NCBI GenBank assembly: GCA_049724395.1
Contig: JAUGWO010000139.1
Span: 105,193 to 169,192 of the forward strand
Reading direction: 5' to 3'
Origin: Spongospora subterranea f. sp. subterranea
Lineage: Eukaryota; Endomyxa: Phytomyxea; Phytomyxea; Plasmodiophorida
Length of the DNA: 64,000 bases
Shown here piece by piece: positions 13,036 through 25,391 of the stretch. Both the position numbers and the translations under genes were made by a program. The number at the start of each line of letters is the position of its first letter. Within the stretch, counting starts at the first letter, position 1. The notes under the pieces were generated by a model. That model saw only the letters and a program-made list of their open reading frames with translations, ran no database searches and had not been told where the DNA came from.

Positions 13036-13457
13036 CCGGTATTGTGGGCCATTCATTGGTCCTGTATTTTGGTACGATGGTTCAGGTCAACAATAAAAAC
13101 GAATGCGACTCTCTCTCCTGCGGCATTCCCAGAACGAACCTGGTTCGACCAGGGTTCGAAAATCGATCAGATGGATCAATCCCAGGTCGACAAGGTCTAA
13201 CGCCGGCTGAGGAGGACGTGACCAGCAAAGTTCACGGAGCTCCATTCGGAGTTGGATAGTGAGGTGGATGGAACGATTCGGTTCGTTTTGACATAAGATC
13301 AAGTACATAATAAGTTGAAATAATCCCTGTCGGCAACGAGGGTTTGCTTAATGGGGTCGCGAGTTTTAGCGGCGCCTCAAGGCAATACAGATGCGTTTTC
13401 CGGGGTATCATTTTGTTTTTTAAAGGGATTGGTGATTTCGCGTCTCTCCTCATTTTT

Positions 13458-13496
13458 AGCGAGAACGCACCCTCTGAGTTCTGTCCGAGCATGAGC
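13458..13496 (-). repeat. 39-40-bp block, copy 1 of 3
   Basis: Reverse-strand copy of the block that reads GCTCATGCTCGGACAG followed by GGGTGCGTTCTCGCT. Other copies are at 13785-13824 and 14121-14160, both plus strand. Two of the three are explained by the palindrome arms, while the middle one sits in its unpaired centre. Confidence 0.8.
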
Positions 13497-13784
13497 GCCG
13501 ATTACATGGCTCTTGATACGGCCCTCCCTGGTTCTTTGCCACGTGCAGGTTCGAGACAGCACTCAGGAGCTGATTACACGCGCCGGGATCGTCCCATGCC
13601 TCCGACGACATGATTGTCGTGCCTAAAATGGAATCACGAATCGGGCCAAAACGAGATGCGTCTGATGCGCATCGGCAGATATGGACAAGGGAGTTCCGGA
13701 AGGCAGTATCTTGAAATCAATATAAGCCATGAGCGATGGGCAAGTGAGTTGCGAAATTTATCGATATAGGCCACAAGCGAATCG

Positions 13785-13824
13785 GCTCATGCTCGGACAG
13801 AACTCAGAGGGTGCGTTCTCGCTG
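13785..13824 (+). repeat. 39-40-bp block, copy 2 of 3 (palindrome centre)
   Basis: Same block as at 13458-13496 (reverse) and 14121-14160. It occupies the asymmetric centre of the palindrome, flanked by CGAATCGG on the left and AATTCGCTT on the right. It may mark an internal duplication during formation of the element. Confidence 0.8.
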
Positions 13825-14120
13825 AATTCGCTTTTGGCCTATATCGATTACAAGTTATTGCATTTTGCAACTCATTGCTCATCGCTCATGGCTTATATTC
13901 ATTTCAAGGTACTGCCTTCCGGAACTCCCTTGTCCATATCTGCCGATGGCGCATCAGACGCATCTCGTGTTGGCCCGATTCGTGATTACTTCTCAGGCAT
14001 GGAACGATCCCGGCGCGTGTAATCAGCTCCTGAGTGCTGTCTCGAACCTGCACGTGGCAAAGAACCAGGGAGGGCCGTATCAAGAGCCATGTAATCGATA
14101 TAGGCCATAAACGAATCGGC

Positions 14121-14160
14121 GCTCATGCTCGGACAGAACTTAGAGGGTGCGTTCTCGCTG
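14121..14160 (+). repeat. 39-40-bp block, copy 3 of 3
   Basis: Right-arm copy of the block, with one substitution (TTAGAGG for TCAGAGG). It is preceded by ACGAATCGGC like the central copy, which shows the shared segment is slightly longer than the core. Confidence 0.8.
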
Positions 14161-14550
14161 AAAATGAGGAGAGACGCGAAATCACCAATCTTTTTAAAAA
14201 ACAAAATGATACCCCGGGAAACGCATCCGTATTGCCTTGAGTTATTCGCCGCTAAAACTCGCGACCCCATTAAGCAAACCCTCGTTTCCGACGGGACAAG
14301 TCCATTCGGGACATGACGTCTCGAACTTTGCTGGCCACAACATCCTCCTCAGCCTGCGTTAGACCCTTCATGCGTGTAGCGATTGTTTGAGTTGCCGTCT
14401 CCCGCAATAGCCCCCTCGTCGACCTGGGATTAACCCATCCGATCGATTTTCGAAACCAGGGTCGTTTGGGAAATGAGTCGCATTAGCGTCGCATTCCTTT
14501 TTATTGTTGGCCTCAGCGGACTTGATTGGTTCGGCCACAATTGTTCACCC

Positions 14551-15337
14551 AAGAAAAGTTCACACAATTTCACTGAGAAGGCGGCAGTTTTATTGGTGGA
14601 GAAAGGCGTAGCTATCGCCGGGATCCGGTCAGGGGCACCTCGTTCGCCCCCAGTCGCTTTGCGAGAAGTTCGACTCCCATCTCCTGGAAAGTTCAGAGTC
14701 GTCGCCGGAACAGTGATCGTTCAGGCACCGCATGATCGGGCTGACCACAGAATAAAACACAATTTTTAGCGCCGGACAGAATCTCAGGCGGGATTCTGCT
14801 GCTGTTGTACAGGCCTCGTTGATAGAACGAACAACGAAAAGCTGCTCGCTTGGACGAGCGCGTTTCGCAGGCCGTTGCACCGCCGGATCTGCAGATGGAG
14901 GAGCCACAATACTATTTGCGGAATCTTCGTCGACCTGGTCGTTGGTTGCATCCCCGGCGGAACATAGTATTTCGAACCAGTCGATCCCGCTGATACGTGC
15001 CTATTATTTCTTACTATTAATACCGACACAATCATAATGCACTTCCTGCTCTTATCCCTGCAGTTTGTAACGGCCAATGTTTATATTTACGTTTGGTTAA
15101 ACTTTCTTTCTCTAGAAAATGAGAGTTCTTATCGATTTCTAGCTCCGTTTTCTGTACCTCGCAAACGATGGGTTCTGACAAATTCAAGATACTTTCCAGT
15201 AATAGTGTCACCCCCGTATACAGCAATGATCGCTTCTGATGAAAATAGATTAAGGGGATATCCGTTTGGATCGCGTGCCTCCGCCATGGCATGATCTGTA
15301 CTGTACATATTTTTGACATTATTTGGGAAACCCTGTA
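14551..15337. other. Intergenic before CC2D2A
   Basis: About 790 nt with no recognisable protein. A minus-strand frame of 151 codons (15032-15487) runs opposite the first CC2D2A exon and resembles nothing known; I regard it as a shadow. The CC2D2A promoter, and perhaps an untranslated first exon, should lie here. Confidence 0.45.
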
Positions 15338-18300
15338 ATGTCCATGTTTCGTAAACAGTTCGCCCATCAGTTTTGGAGGCGGAAACTCAATGTTACTGGA
15401 AAGGTCACTGATCCAAATTCGCACCTGAACAATGCTTCCGACCAAAGGGTTCCTGTTTTCAAGAAACATTCGAATCGAGAGCAGCATCTGTTCGGATCAG
15501 GAGTGTCTACTGATCCACCTGTTGACCACTTGACCGCCAAATCAAATTTTAACCGGAATTCGGATCCTGCCAGATGTGTTGATAGCCGTAATCATCGGGA
15601 CACACAAGAGATCTACGAAGGTGCCGTTAAATCATCGTACGATAGAGGAATGCTGAATACAATGGGAGGGCACCCGGGTGGAGATAGACAACGAACCTCA
15701 AGCATTGGAAATATGGTGCGAAAATGGCATGACGAATTCGATAACGAAATAGCATTGAGAGAGCGAAAAATTACAGAAGAATACATGGCGGCAAAAGGCG
15801 TCCATACATTGCAGCCATCTGTCACAAGAACTCGGGCGCCGTCTCTCAATATTACAAATGTTTCATGTCTATTCGACACAATGATTTGATCAATTCTGAC
15901 AACCTTTTCAATGTAGGGAATGGATATTGATGTCAGCCGAAACAGGCAGCTCCCGAGATTGTTGAACAGACCGGTGCTGGATACGATCAACACGAAAGGC
16001 TTATCCAACCAAACAACGTCGCGAGTATCTTCAGAACAGGTGGATAAAGTGATATTGGACTTTTTGAGGCAACCGATTATCACATAGGTGAATAAAATAA
16101 CTCCCCGTTTGCTGCGAAAACTTGAGCGAAGCTGGTAAAGCCATGAGTAGCTCCGGGTCGTCGTGTCTGAATACGCACCAAGTTCTGAAGCAGCTTCGAT
16201 TTCCCGAACTTCTGGTTCCTTATCGAAGTCCGGTTCTGGTATTGAATGGCAACGCTGCTACAGACCCAACATTGAAATCAGCAACGATTATACAGTGGGA
16301 GTGGACTGTAAGGTCGCGCTGTCACTGTCGTTACTGCACCTCCTTCATTCCTCATCACTTATTGGCAGCAGTTCCTGAGCACCATGAGATTGAGGCTCAT
16401 GTGATGGCGACACTATCGTTTACAGCGTCGCAGGAACGCGTTCAGGAACTTATCGTGCAATTGCAACTAGTGCAAACTCAAACGCAATCCGTACCTGAAC
16501 AGCCACCGCCGCCAATAGTTACTCCAGAACCAGAACCAGAACCTGTGGTTCGGAATATCGAAGAGAGTTTATGGACTGTTCTACCGCTTCGCTATCAGTC
16601 ATTCTCAGAAAGAGTTGCCCTAGAACGCTCTGCCATTATCGATGCACAAGCTCTGGCAAAAGACACCAATTTTAACAGAGACCGTTTCAAGTTGGAACAG
16701 CTGAAATGTGAAGGGTTTTTTATACCAAAGGCTCCCGCCGTAGATCCAGATAATTTGGAAGTTGTTGCCGCTCGTATGATGCGAGAATCTGGGAAATCGG
16801 AGGATCAATACTCTGAGTTAACCATTGAACCCAATCCGTTGAGACAGACTTTACTCAGGGCATTGAAAGACGATTGCGATGGTAATGGGCGAATACCAAC
16901 CAAGTTCGTCCGTCCTCTTCGTATCGTCGATTCCGATCACTGGTTAAGCATGACAATTGATCTTATTCGTATTCAGTTAAAAATGCATGACTTTTTTACC
17001 GAAGAAGATGCATTATCAGCACAAGTGGAGGAACTCTATGAAGAGTATCAGCAACGGCTAATCGTTGATTTGTATAAATACCACACGGATCAACTTCGGT
17101 CTTTGAGGGAGCTAGCACAACATCAAGCAGGTCTGGTGGCCGCCGCCGCCGATATCATCACAGTAACTTCAAAGAGAAGGCAGCTAGCCTCTACGCTTGA
17201 ACAGATCATTACGTCCGAACGGTACAAAGATCAAGAGGAGATGGAAACCAGGAGCTTGTTCGCTCGTCTGTACGAAACCTGGCAAGAGTTGAAGGAATGG
17301 AGAATTAGGGAGGCACCTCGACTTGTTTCGACCACAGCGCCAAAGCCTTCGCACGGATATGCAGGAACGAGAATTAGGTTATTTGTACAGCAGTTCGAAC
17401 AGGATTTGAGACAAGATGAAATCAATTGGGATTTTGATTTGAGGCAATCGGTGCAAATTCGTCAAGATCTTCATACTCTCCGCCAGCAAATATCTGCCGA
17501 ATCCATGCAAGCACAATTCGACGTTGATCAAACAACGGCAGCAGTTCAGAAACAAATGAAATTTCATAGGAGACCTCCGGGGCAGCCGCAATACGAACCA
17601 ATTCTGGACCGAACGTTGGTCATTACTCCCGATGATGATTGCTCCGTTTGGGAACAGCATCGGCGCCGGCAAATTAGAAATTGTCGAATGCATCTAGCTC
17701 TGGAGGTTAACGGGAAGAAGATATGCCAAACCAAATCAGAGTCTCTGGAATTCCCAGGATTCACTGTTCCACTGAATGTTTCCACTGAGCTCATGGTGTT
17801 GGATATACCCCAAGAAATTGTGATTCACATTTATCGGCATGAAGGCCTCATATATATCAGCAATCTTCTATCCAATATCTATGTTGCTGTGCCGCCTTTC
17901 GGTTCTGCTTCCTCGATTACCGAGTATTCGTTCGCTGGTTCATCGAAAATAGTCAACCGAGAAGGACGGTCTGACGAATTAGGGCTATGGGTCTCTTCGC
18001 CCAACGACCGGGTTGTCAAAGGCGATCTTGTTCTTTCTGTAGTGTGGAAGGACGAAGCCCGACCGCATGGAGTCTCTCAACATCATGATGTTTTGACCGA
18101 GCCAAAAAGACTTTCTGTAGAGCGATTGGTGACGGGCTCTTGGACGATGGACTTAGATCCCAACGATCCTCGCAATATCGAAATTCTTGAGCTCCAACGT
18201 CGCGCAGCTGCCCGACAAAAAAGTCAGCATTTCTACGCGTATGAACTTCCTGCCGAGCTAATACTGATTAATCCTGCTTTTTCCGTGAAGTCTGCTCGCC

Positions 18301-20304
18301 GCCGTGTCCTCAAAAACCGCAACATCAGACAGTTTTTCAATGAGGCGATCCCTTTAATTGACGACCACATTCCCGAGCACATGTTCGATGAAGATGAAGA
18401 TAAAGCAGAAAGGGAACATATCCATCGTCATATCACTAATGTATCTGAGGTCGTAAAAGATGATGTGTTGCCAAGAATGACAATGGACGCCAGCTTCATG
18501 GAAGATCTTCTCGCTCCTCGCCGAAAGCTTCGACCTCGGCGAGAACATCGTACGGAAGCTGGAAGCCCATCATCGTGCTTTGCAGTAATTCAGATTATTC
18601 GTGGGCAAAACCTCCCCGTCAGAAGAAGCGCCAACCAGCAAGCGAAATCTCCGGTTCCAGTGTCGAACGAATATTGGAGAACGGACACAGATGGCGTCGA
18701 TAGCGACGATTTGAATCTTCGGTTAAACCCTATCGTCGAAGTGTCGTTTCAACAAAATATGAAGGGCACCGGATCAGCATTAGGACCCCATCCAAGTTGG
18801 AATGAGACTTTATCGCTTCTGGTCACTCCGCCGAACAATAACTACTCTCCTGCTTCCATTTTGTCGATGCAAGATCACATCACATTGAACATTTTCGATT
18901 TGGTCTATCTTGAGGATTACGCCAAGGATTCTCGTCAAGTCAATACTCGTGTCAGACGAACCGAGAAGCGATGGTTGGGTCGCGTCTCGATCCCGATCGT
19001 GACAATCTACCTAAATCGCGTCATCGAAGGTCATCTGCGAGTTCAAACCCCATTGACCAATCTGGGATATGAAGCAATTGAGCCAGCTCGCCCTACGATC
19101 TTGTATATATTTGCTACAATGGACCCATTGCTAACCCTTCCGCCTCAGCTGCCTCCCGTTGAAGAATGGGCTCTCGAGTCACGCTTATGCCGTTATGCAT
19201 CAGCATGGCTTGCTAGTATCAAATCCTTACCTCAATGTCGAAATCGCGAGATCATGGCATTGTCTCAAGACATAGCTGGTAATGCAGCGTTTCTTCCTCA
19301 CTTCCTCGCTCCAATGCAAGCCCCTATACCTCTAGCCGAAGATGAATACGTTCGGTTGCGTTTCGCGAATCCCTTTCATGCAAGACGTTCACCTTGGAGA
19401 AGGGTCTCCCCGAGACGTTTGGTGCAGCGCCGCTGATTTTATGGAATTATTAGCCGGTGATTGGGAAGAGCACGCGATCCTTCTAACAAACTATTTCCTG
19501 GCGAGCGAATCGATGTATCAGTCGGGTGTCTTCACATGGAGCAGCTACGTTGTCTTGGGGATGGCGATTCCTGAAGGGAGAACCTGTATGGTACTGCGAA
19601 ATAAGATGATGCACGGTATAGTGAAGGAGAGCGAGTTTATCAATGCGGTGACAGGAGATAGGTATCCATCAACAGATCAACTATGCCCAATGGTCTCTGT
19701 AGGCTGTGTGTTCAATCACTGCAATATATGGGCCAATATCCAGGCCACAAGTCTCCCATCCAAAATATCGCTTCAACTTGATAATCCACAGTGTTGGAGG
19801 CCATTTTTTGATAAATCATTCCCCGAGTCCAACCAGTCGCCGTCCATATACCGAGACCCTCCTGTATATCGCTCCTGTCCCGATACTTATTATTTGTCGC
19901 GGGCTCAGGCTGTCGAGCGGATTATCGAGCAAAAGTTCATATCGTGGAGGAAATTACCCACATATTTCGATCATGGTATTAGCCAAATTTTGAGGGATAC
20001 GCTTCAAGGGCTAGAGTTTGTAGCACAGGGCAGATCTGTCCAGTCTGACGATAAAGATATCGACAAGGTTCGCTCGCTATTTACCGGTATGTATGGGTAT
20101 CCGATTAGTTTTCCTGATGCCGGTGATGATTCAGTAGTATCGAATTCAATGTCGAATCCCATTGTCCAAGCATTGTACGAAATGAAATTTCACGACAACG
20201 ACAATAAGAACGTTCGTTTTGCGCGTGCTGTTCACATATATCCATATCCCAACGGAGTCGGATCTCTCTGGGTATATTTCGCTGCACTAGTCACAAATTA
20301 TTGA
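15338..20304 (+). CDS. CC2D2A: CC2D2A, transition-zone C2/transglutaminase-like protein
   Basis: Homolog of CC2D2A, a component of the ciliary transition-zone (MKS) complex. Early exons 15338-15859 and onward (MSMFRKQFAHQFWRR, then GMDIDVSRNRQLP) join by phase-matched introns at 15860-15916, 16049-16087, 16135-16182 and 16308-16368. The 3-kb core has coiled-coil helices, the C2 region (EVSFQQNMKGTG, PHPSWNETLSLLV) and a linker. The C-terminal transglutaminase-like part has LLAGDWEEHAILLTNYFL, MAIPEGRTCMVL, CNIWANIQ and ends VHIYPYPNGVGSLWVYFAAL, all typical of CC2D2A. Near 19350-19362 the frame jumps inside the conserved CVSRIPFMQD segment with no usable intron, so an extra base (GGTTGCG) is suspected. 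The two earliest exons are less certain than the core. Confidence 0.9.
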
Positions 20305-20460
20305 TTGGAACCGCTAATGGCATTTGCATATTTATCTAATGAACACCGTCTCGTTATCTCAGTTCAGCTAGTAACTCAAATTAGCTCTTCAAACGAATGT
20401 CGATGGATATGAATTTTTGAGATAACCTGATCCAACCTCTTGGACTATATGTTCTCCATG

Positions 20461-22262
20461 TTATCGGCTGCTGTTTGCCATGATGAACACATCTATACCA
20501 ATCTTATAATAAGCACCATGAATGGTTTGACTATTCGAGCCGTAAACAACCTTCTGGGCATGGTGAAGCTGGATCCTCACGAAGGATTGGGCCAGTTTCT
20601 TAATGGTCTGTTGTTTACCTTCTTGAAACCGATCGAATTCACGAAACACTTCCTCGGTTATCTTAGCAAGTTGAACTTCGGATTCGGTTTCCGCTTTTAG
20701 CAAGTTAGATGTTTCCTCTATAATAAAAGTTGTCAACAACACTGATCGTTAATTTCTGAAAATTTCTCAAACCCTCCAACACTGCTATTTTTTCATCCGT
20801 CGACTTCCCTCTCATACTATCGAGTTTTTCTTTTCTTGATTTATATGCTTCAGCAGCTCGTTGGACAGCATTTGACGCATCAGAACGTGCTGAAAAGAGT
20901 AAGATACCGATCGCATCATGTTTTTTGAAGCAAAAACTCACCTCGCAAAGCGTCCTCGACCGCATGGATTATTTCTATCAGGTCTTTGAGCGGTTCTTTG
21001 AATTCTCTTGATTCTTTATCTAGTCGATCCGATGTTAATACCGATACGCGATCTGCGCTTAGACCTGTTAAAAAACAATCGAAATGAGGTCAAAGACTCT
21101 CACACTAGAACATCCTGACCGATCTGGTTCAAACACCCTCCAGAAACACTCTGGCCTTTTTGGGTTTCGGTATCGGCGAATATGGTCAGAGATAAACCGA
21201 AATCAGACCACAGTTGAACTGCATCTATAAGCGCATTGGTGAATCTCTGGGTACTTCAATCGCAAAAAATGCAGAAACACCTTTATGAAATCCTGACAAA
21301 GGCTGGTAGGCCCTCATGCAATTATTGGCATGTTTTAAAGATAAGGATACAGATTCCGCAATTGTATCAATGCGAATATCATCGTTAGTTTTAAAAGATT
21401 GTGACGATGGGCCTAATATCGAGCCTTGAACCTGAACAAAAACAGGTTGAGATCTTGAAAAGACACGAATTTTTCCTCGTACAGATTGGATTTTCTGATT
21501 TACAAAATTCAGCCAAGTTGCTGACGATAAGGCAGTATCTGATGCAGACCCAGCTGCTTTCACAGCAGTGAACTCCTGTACAACAATACACAGATGATCA
21601 CTCAGTTCATCTGTTCGACGTTATCCAATGTTCACGAACCGTGTCATTTGACATTAGAAATACAGCCAACGACGAGCATTCTTTCAGATTGGAATGCGCT
21701 ATGACGCCTTCCAAGAATATATTCAGGCCCCTCAGCCGTTTTTCTATGAATCTTGGTTTCATCGCTCCTAAAATCAACGACGTGTCATTTTCGTGTCAAT
21801 GAACGTTCAAGCACTGATCCCAAATACCGAGTACTGTACGAGGAGGCAATGTTGGAACAATTGAGCCAGGGCATTTGGCTAATAGTTCATCACGTAACCA
21901 AGAAAAATCAGAGAATCGCCTGCGAACCTGGTAATGGCGAGGCGATCCATTCTCACACTGTCTCTGTTCATCACGAACAAGGATTCAACAACAGGGTCAG
22001 AACGATCATTCGCAATGTCCAACCTTGGATTCGATCTGGTAAAAGATCACCTTCGCCGATCCTTGTTTCTGTGGGTCGGATACCTTCGCTGCAATCACGC
22101 CAGGTTCTTATAACCTGAACATAACGAATGCATTACCGCTGAACCGAGTCGTGAAATGAGACAGGATCATGAACGGTGCCGAACCTGTTGAGACGATGGT
22201 AATTCCTGCTCGCATTCAGGCGAATCCCTCAAATCTATCTCCTCAGACGCCAGATCGGCCAT
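20461..22262 (-). CDS. Sorting nexin, PX-BAR type (SNX4/SNX7/SNX30-like)
   Basis: Phosphoinositide-binding, membrane-shaping protein of endosomal sorting. I assembled it from small minus-strand exons. The PX domain shows VSDPQKQG, FYQIESK, then YQVRRRFSDFSWLRDELL and IVPTLPPR, and ends FIEKRLRGLNIFLEGVI. The BAR part follows: FKEPLKDLIEIIHAVEDALR, then SNLLKAETESEVQLAKITEE and REFDRFQEGKQQTIKKLAQS. It stops at 20461. The start at 22262 (MADLASEEIDLRD) is the best ATG, but its splice to the PX exon is not resolved. Introns of about 47, 50, 55 and 66 nt have good ends. It converges with CC2D2A, with about 155 bp between stops. Confidence 0.8.
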
Positions 22263-23266
22263 CGCAATGGACCTGCGACCAGATTCTGAGTAAGATACGT
22301 TCTCTTAATTCGGACTCCCTGAAATTGATAATTTCTCGGACGATTTGATAGTTTTATCCGGTCATGAACGGCGGAGACTCGTACTTTATGGGCAATCAGG
22401 TTTTCACTTATGGACGTTATTGCCGATCATCGCCAAATATAATCGCAAGTGCTGGACGATGATTCAGGGTTGATGAGCCAGTTAACCGATGACGCGATGG
22501 ATGAATTGACTGTCGAGACTGGGGTGACCGGGACTATCGCCATCTAATGCTGATTGTGTTTTAACCATTGATAGACCAGCCCTGAATCTTCATTGGGGAA
22601 TGATTCGTGTGTTATGAAGTCGAAAACTAGGATTGGGCGACGAGAACGATAAGAAACCTTCATCAAAACTTCAGCATTCATTTTAAAGCAACGAGTTTTA
22701 TATTTTTTGATAAATAATTGATGTTTTTGAGTGAATGAGCCCAATGGCTGTCTTTGGTTGGTCGTGAAATGAAACTCCCTTGGTTGTATATTCAATACAC
22801 TACCTCCATCCCAATTACCCACAAGCATATGGTCACACTTGGACAAACACTTCAAAACGGCAGTTTCTGCCAGGTCAAATGAGCAGAACATACCATTGTT
22901 AGACGACATTATCACCATCATCATTGAACGTGGGCGATTTGAAGATCAACCTGATATCCGCTACCGCCCCCTACCACACCTGTATCGCTAAACCCCACAG
23001 TGGTGTTGGCGGGTAGTGTACATTGATGCACTGTCCTCTACACTAGCAAGTGTCCAACTGTATACACTGGTGCCTGTCTAATATACACCTTCTCCTCATC
23101 GAATAAGTTATCGTTTGGCGGATTACACGGTTCGAACCAATTAATCAACTCCCAGAACTGATTTGATTCACATCATTGGGTTCTCCCTCGTGATTATAAA
23201 CTGCAGTGTTTGCAGACAAAACCTATATTTGTGTGCTGAGACGCTTCGTCATTGACAAAGAGTACC
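22263..23266. other. Intergenic between the sorting nexin and CDC20
   Basis: A 1-kb stretch between divergent genes. A minus-strand frame of 126 codons (22544-22924) is the longest and resembles no family; whether it is expressed cannot be judged. Both promoters should lie here. Confidence 0.45.
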
Positions 23267-25218
23267 ATGGAGAAGCAATTGAGTTCTTCTAACACTCCTG
23301 GACGGAAGGCCCGTACACCATTTAAATCTAAACCTACAGGCAATACACCTTTTGCCGACCGATTCATTCCAGTCAGGTCGAACTTAGATCAAGACTTACA
23401 AGTGCATGCGTTGCAGCAAACTGCCAGAGTATTTATCATTGCATTGATTTCGACCCGCACATGTTCTCATGGCAAATTTCTAGGTTTCAAAAGAGAACTG
23501 GCAACCTCTTCCTGATGGAGAATCTGTTTCAGTAGAGCGGTTGGAACCCCATCTGTTATTGATTGGTCCATGGTCTTTGACTGACGGGAATTTCTAGATT
23601 TCAAAATCATCTGACCGGATCTTTATTTCCCGACACCTGTTCCAACGGCAATGATCCTTCAAAATTCGGCATGCGTATCTTGTCCTTCAGGCAAAAGGCA
23701 CCACAACCTCCTTTAGAACATCAGAACAATCTTAGAGTTCTTTATACACAGAATCGGTTAATGATGCCGGGATCTGGAATACCTCAAGGTCAGACATTCC
23801 CTTTTTTTTTCTACAACATCTGGACTTAGTTATTATGAAAGTTCGTCGCCATCGATTTGTATCTTCTTCAGCGGAAAGGGTGCTCGACGCTCCTGATCTC
23901 TTAGATGACTATTATGTCAATCTTCTTGAATGGTTTGTCGTAGCGACAATGCTCACCAGAATTGCGCTGAATAGGAGCTTGAATTAGGTCGTCAAAAGAT
24001 TTTCTGGCAGTTGGACTTGGTCAATCGCTTTACCTTTGGGATGCGAAGTCTGGCAACATCGAGTTGCTTATGGAAACTGTGGAGAATGAGGTATTGCTCG
24101 GTGATATCGCTCTGATGCCAATGTTTACCCCTTTCTAGGACTATATCACATCTGTTTCCTGGATGTCGTCTGGAACACATCTCGCTATCGGGACCACCTC
24201 GAAGCAAGTTCAGCTATGGGACGTTCAGAACAAGAAAAAAGTCAGAGTAATGAAGGGCCATCAAGGCAGGGTCTGCTCATTAGCTTGGAATAAGTAAGCA
24301 TATAATGGGGGCGTAATCAACGAAAGCTTAATCTGTGAGTAGGCATATTCTCTCTAGTGGCTCCAGAGACTCCAACATTTTTAATCACGACGTTCGGGTT
24401 AGCGAACACCATATATCTACATTTTCTGGACACAGTTTAGAGGTATTCAGTTGTATTTGCACACAAATCTTTTCTGATTTTCTTTTTCCAACAAAGGTTT
24501 GTGGCCTGGCATGGAGCCCTGATGGTACCCAATTAGCTTCGGGAGGAAATGATAACTTATGCAATATCTGGGAAATCAACCAAGCTTCACAGCCGCGCCA
24601 CGTCTTTACCGATCATACAGCAGCGGTCAAGGTCAGTTATCGATTCGCCATTGGGTAAATTTCAGTAGTAAACTATCGTCATTAGGCACTTGCGTGGTCT
24701 CCACATAGTCGTCATCTGCTGTCGACCGGAGGCGGTACTTCTGATAGACATATTCGTTTTTGGAACACTACAACTGGAGCTTGCCTAAATCATATTGATA
24801 CCAACTCACAGGTATTCATTACTGTCAACACGATAAGTTTAGATAGATTGACGGGTTTAGGTCTGCGGCCTGGTGTGGAACCCTCATGAGAACGAGATAC
24901 TTTCTGCTCACGGATTCTCCAAGAATCAGCTAACTCTCTGGAAATATCCTTCACTAGGTTTGGATGCTTCTTCAATTTGACATCAAAATACGCTGAATTT
25001 TCATACTAGGTCGAGTGACTGATTTAATTGGACACACATCCAGGGTTCTCCATCTTGCACTCTCCAGTGATGGAACGACTGTGTGCTCCGCCGCAGCCGA
25101 CGAGACCTTGAGATTTTGGAAAGTTTTCGAGCCAGTGAAGCCCAACGTCAAAGGGCTGTCCGCCAAGCGCTCTGATCAGAAACCGGAAAGAAAATTGAAC
25201 AGCATGAGCATTCGCTAG
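23267..25218 (+). CDS. CDC20: CDC20, APC/C activator (Fizzy family WD40)
   Basis: Co-activator that brings substrates to the anaphase-promoting complex at metaphase-anaphase. ATG at 23267 starts [18 protein letters not shown]. The C-box DRFIPVR is present. [14 protein letters not shown] and [13 protein letters not shown] follow. The WD40 entry is [19 protein letters not shown], and blades include [70 protein letters not shown] and [22 protein letters not shown]-like wording ([10 protein letters not shown]) favours CDC20 over CDH1. The protein ends with Ile-Arg, the tail that docks on APC3. Introns are about 50-60 nt, for example 54 nt before [13 protein letters not shown]7 follows 173 bp downstream on the same strand. 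Confidence 0.92.
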
Positions 25219-25391
25219 AAAGATCAATAAAAAATGTCAAATGTTATCAATCGAGCTGCATTGACCAAACATGCCCACGCAGGCCAAACTTAGGGGGTGG
25301 AGTCGGGATAAGTGTATATAAAGTGACATGGAGCGGAGCTGGAACTTGATCGACAGCGTCATTAGTGCAATCTCGACCGTGATCTGCTCTA

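Larger units (their letters stand above)
13036..14550. mobile_element. Foldback-type element: 1.5-kb imperfect palindrome
   Basis: Left and right halves are reverse complements of each other over arms of roughly 700 bp around a centre near 13.8 kb. For example CGATCAGATGGATCAATCCC (from about 13164) pairs with GGGATTAACCCATCCGATCG (about 14424-14443). GGGGTCGCGAGTTTTAGCGG near 13353 pairs with CGCTAAAACTCGCGACCCC near 14252. TAAGCCATGAGCGATG near 13723 pairs with CATCGCTCATGGCTTA near 13882. Outer homology fades around 13036 and 14550. The arms differ by scattered substitutions and small indels, so they are not recent copies. There is no transposase, so this may be a non-autonomous foldback or long-TIR element, or an inverted duplication. 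Confidence 0.75.

Noticed and set aside
13130-13170. tRNA-like GGTTCGA motif (also near 23130)
   Set aside because: No acceptor-stem or anticodon-stem pairing at the right distances; the first belongs to the palindrome arm.
15032-15487. 151-codon minus-strand frame
   Set aside because: It overlaps the first CC2D2A exon antisense; the plus strand has phase-matched introns to the conserved core, so it wins.
22544-22924. 126-codon minus-strand frame
   Set aside because: No homology, no supporting neighbours or splice signals; kept only as a note in the intergenic entry.
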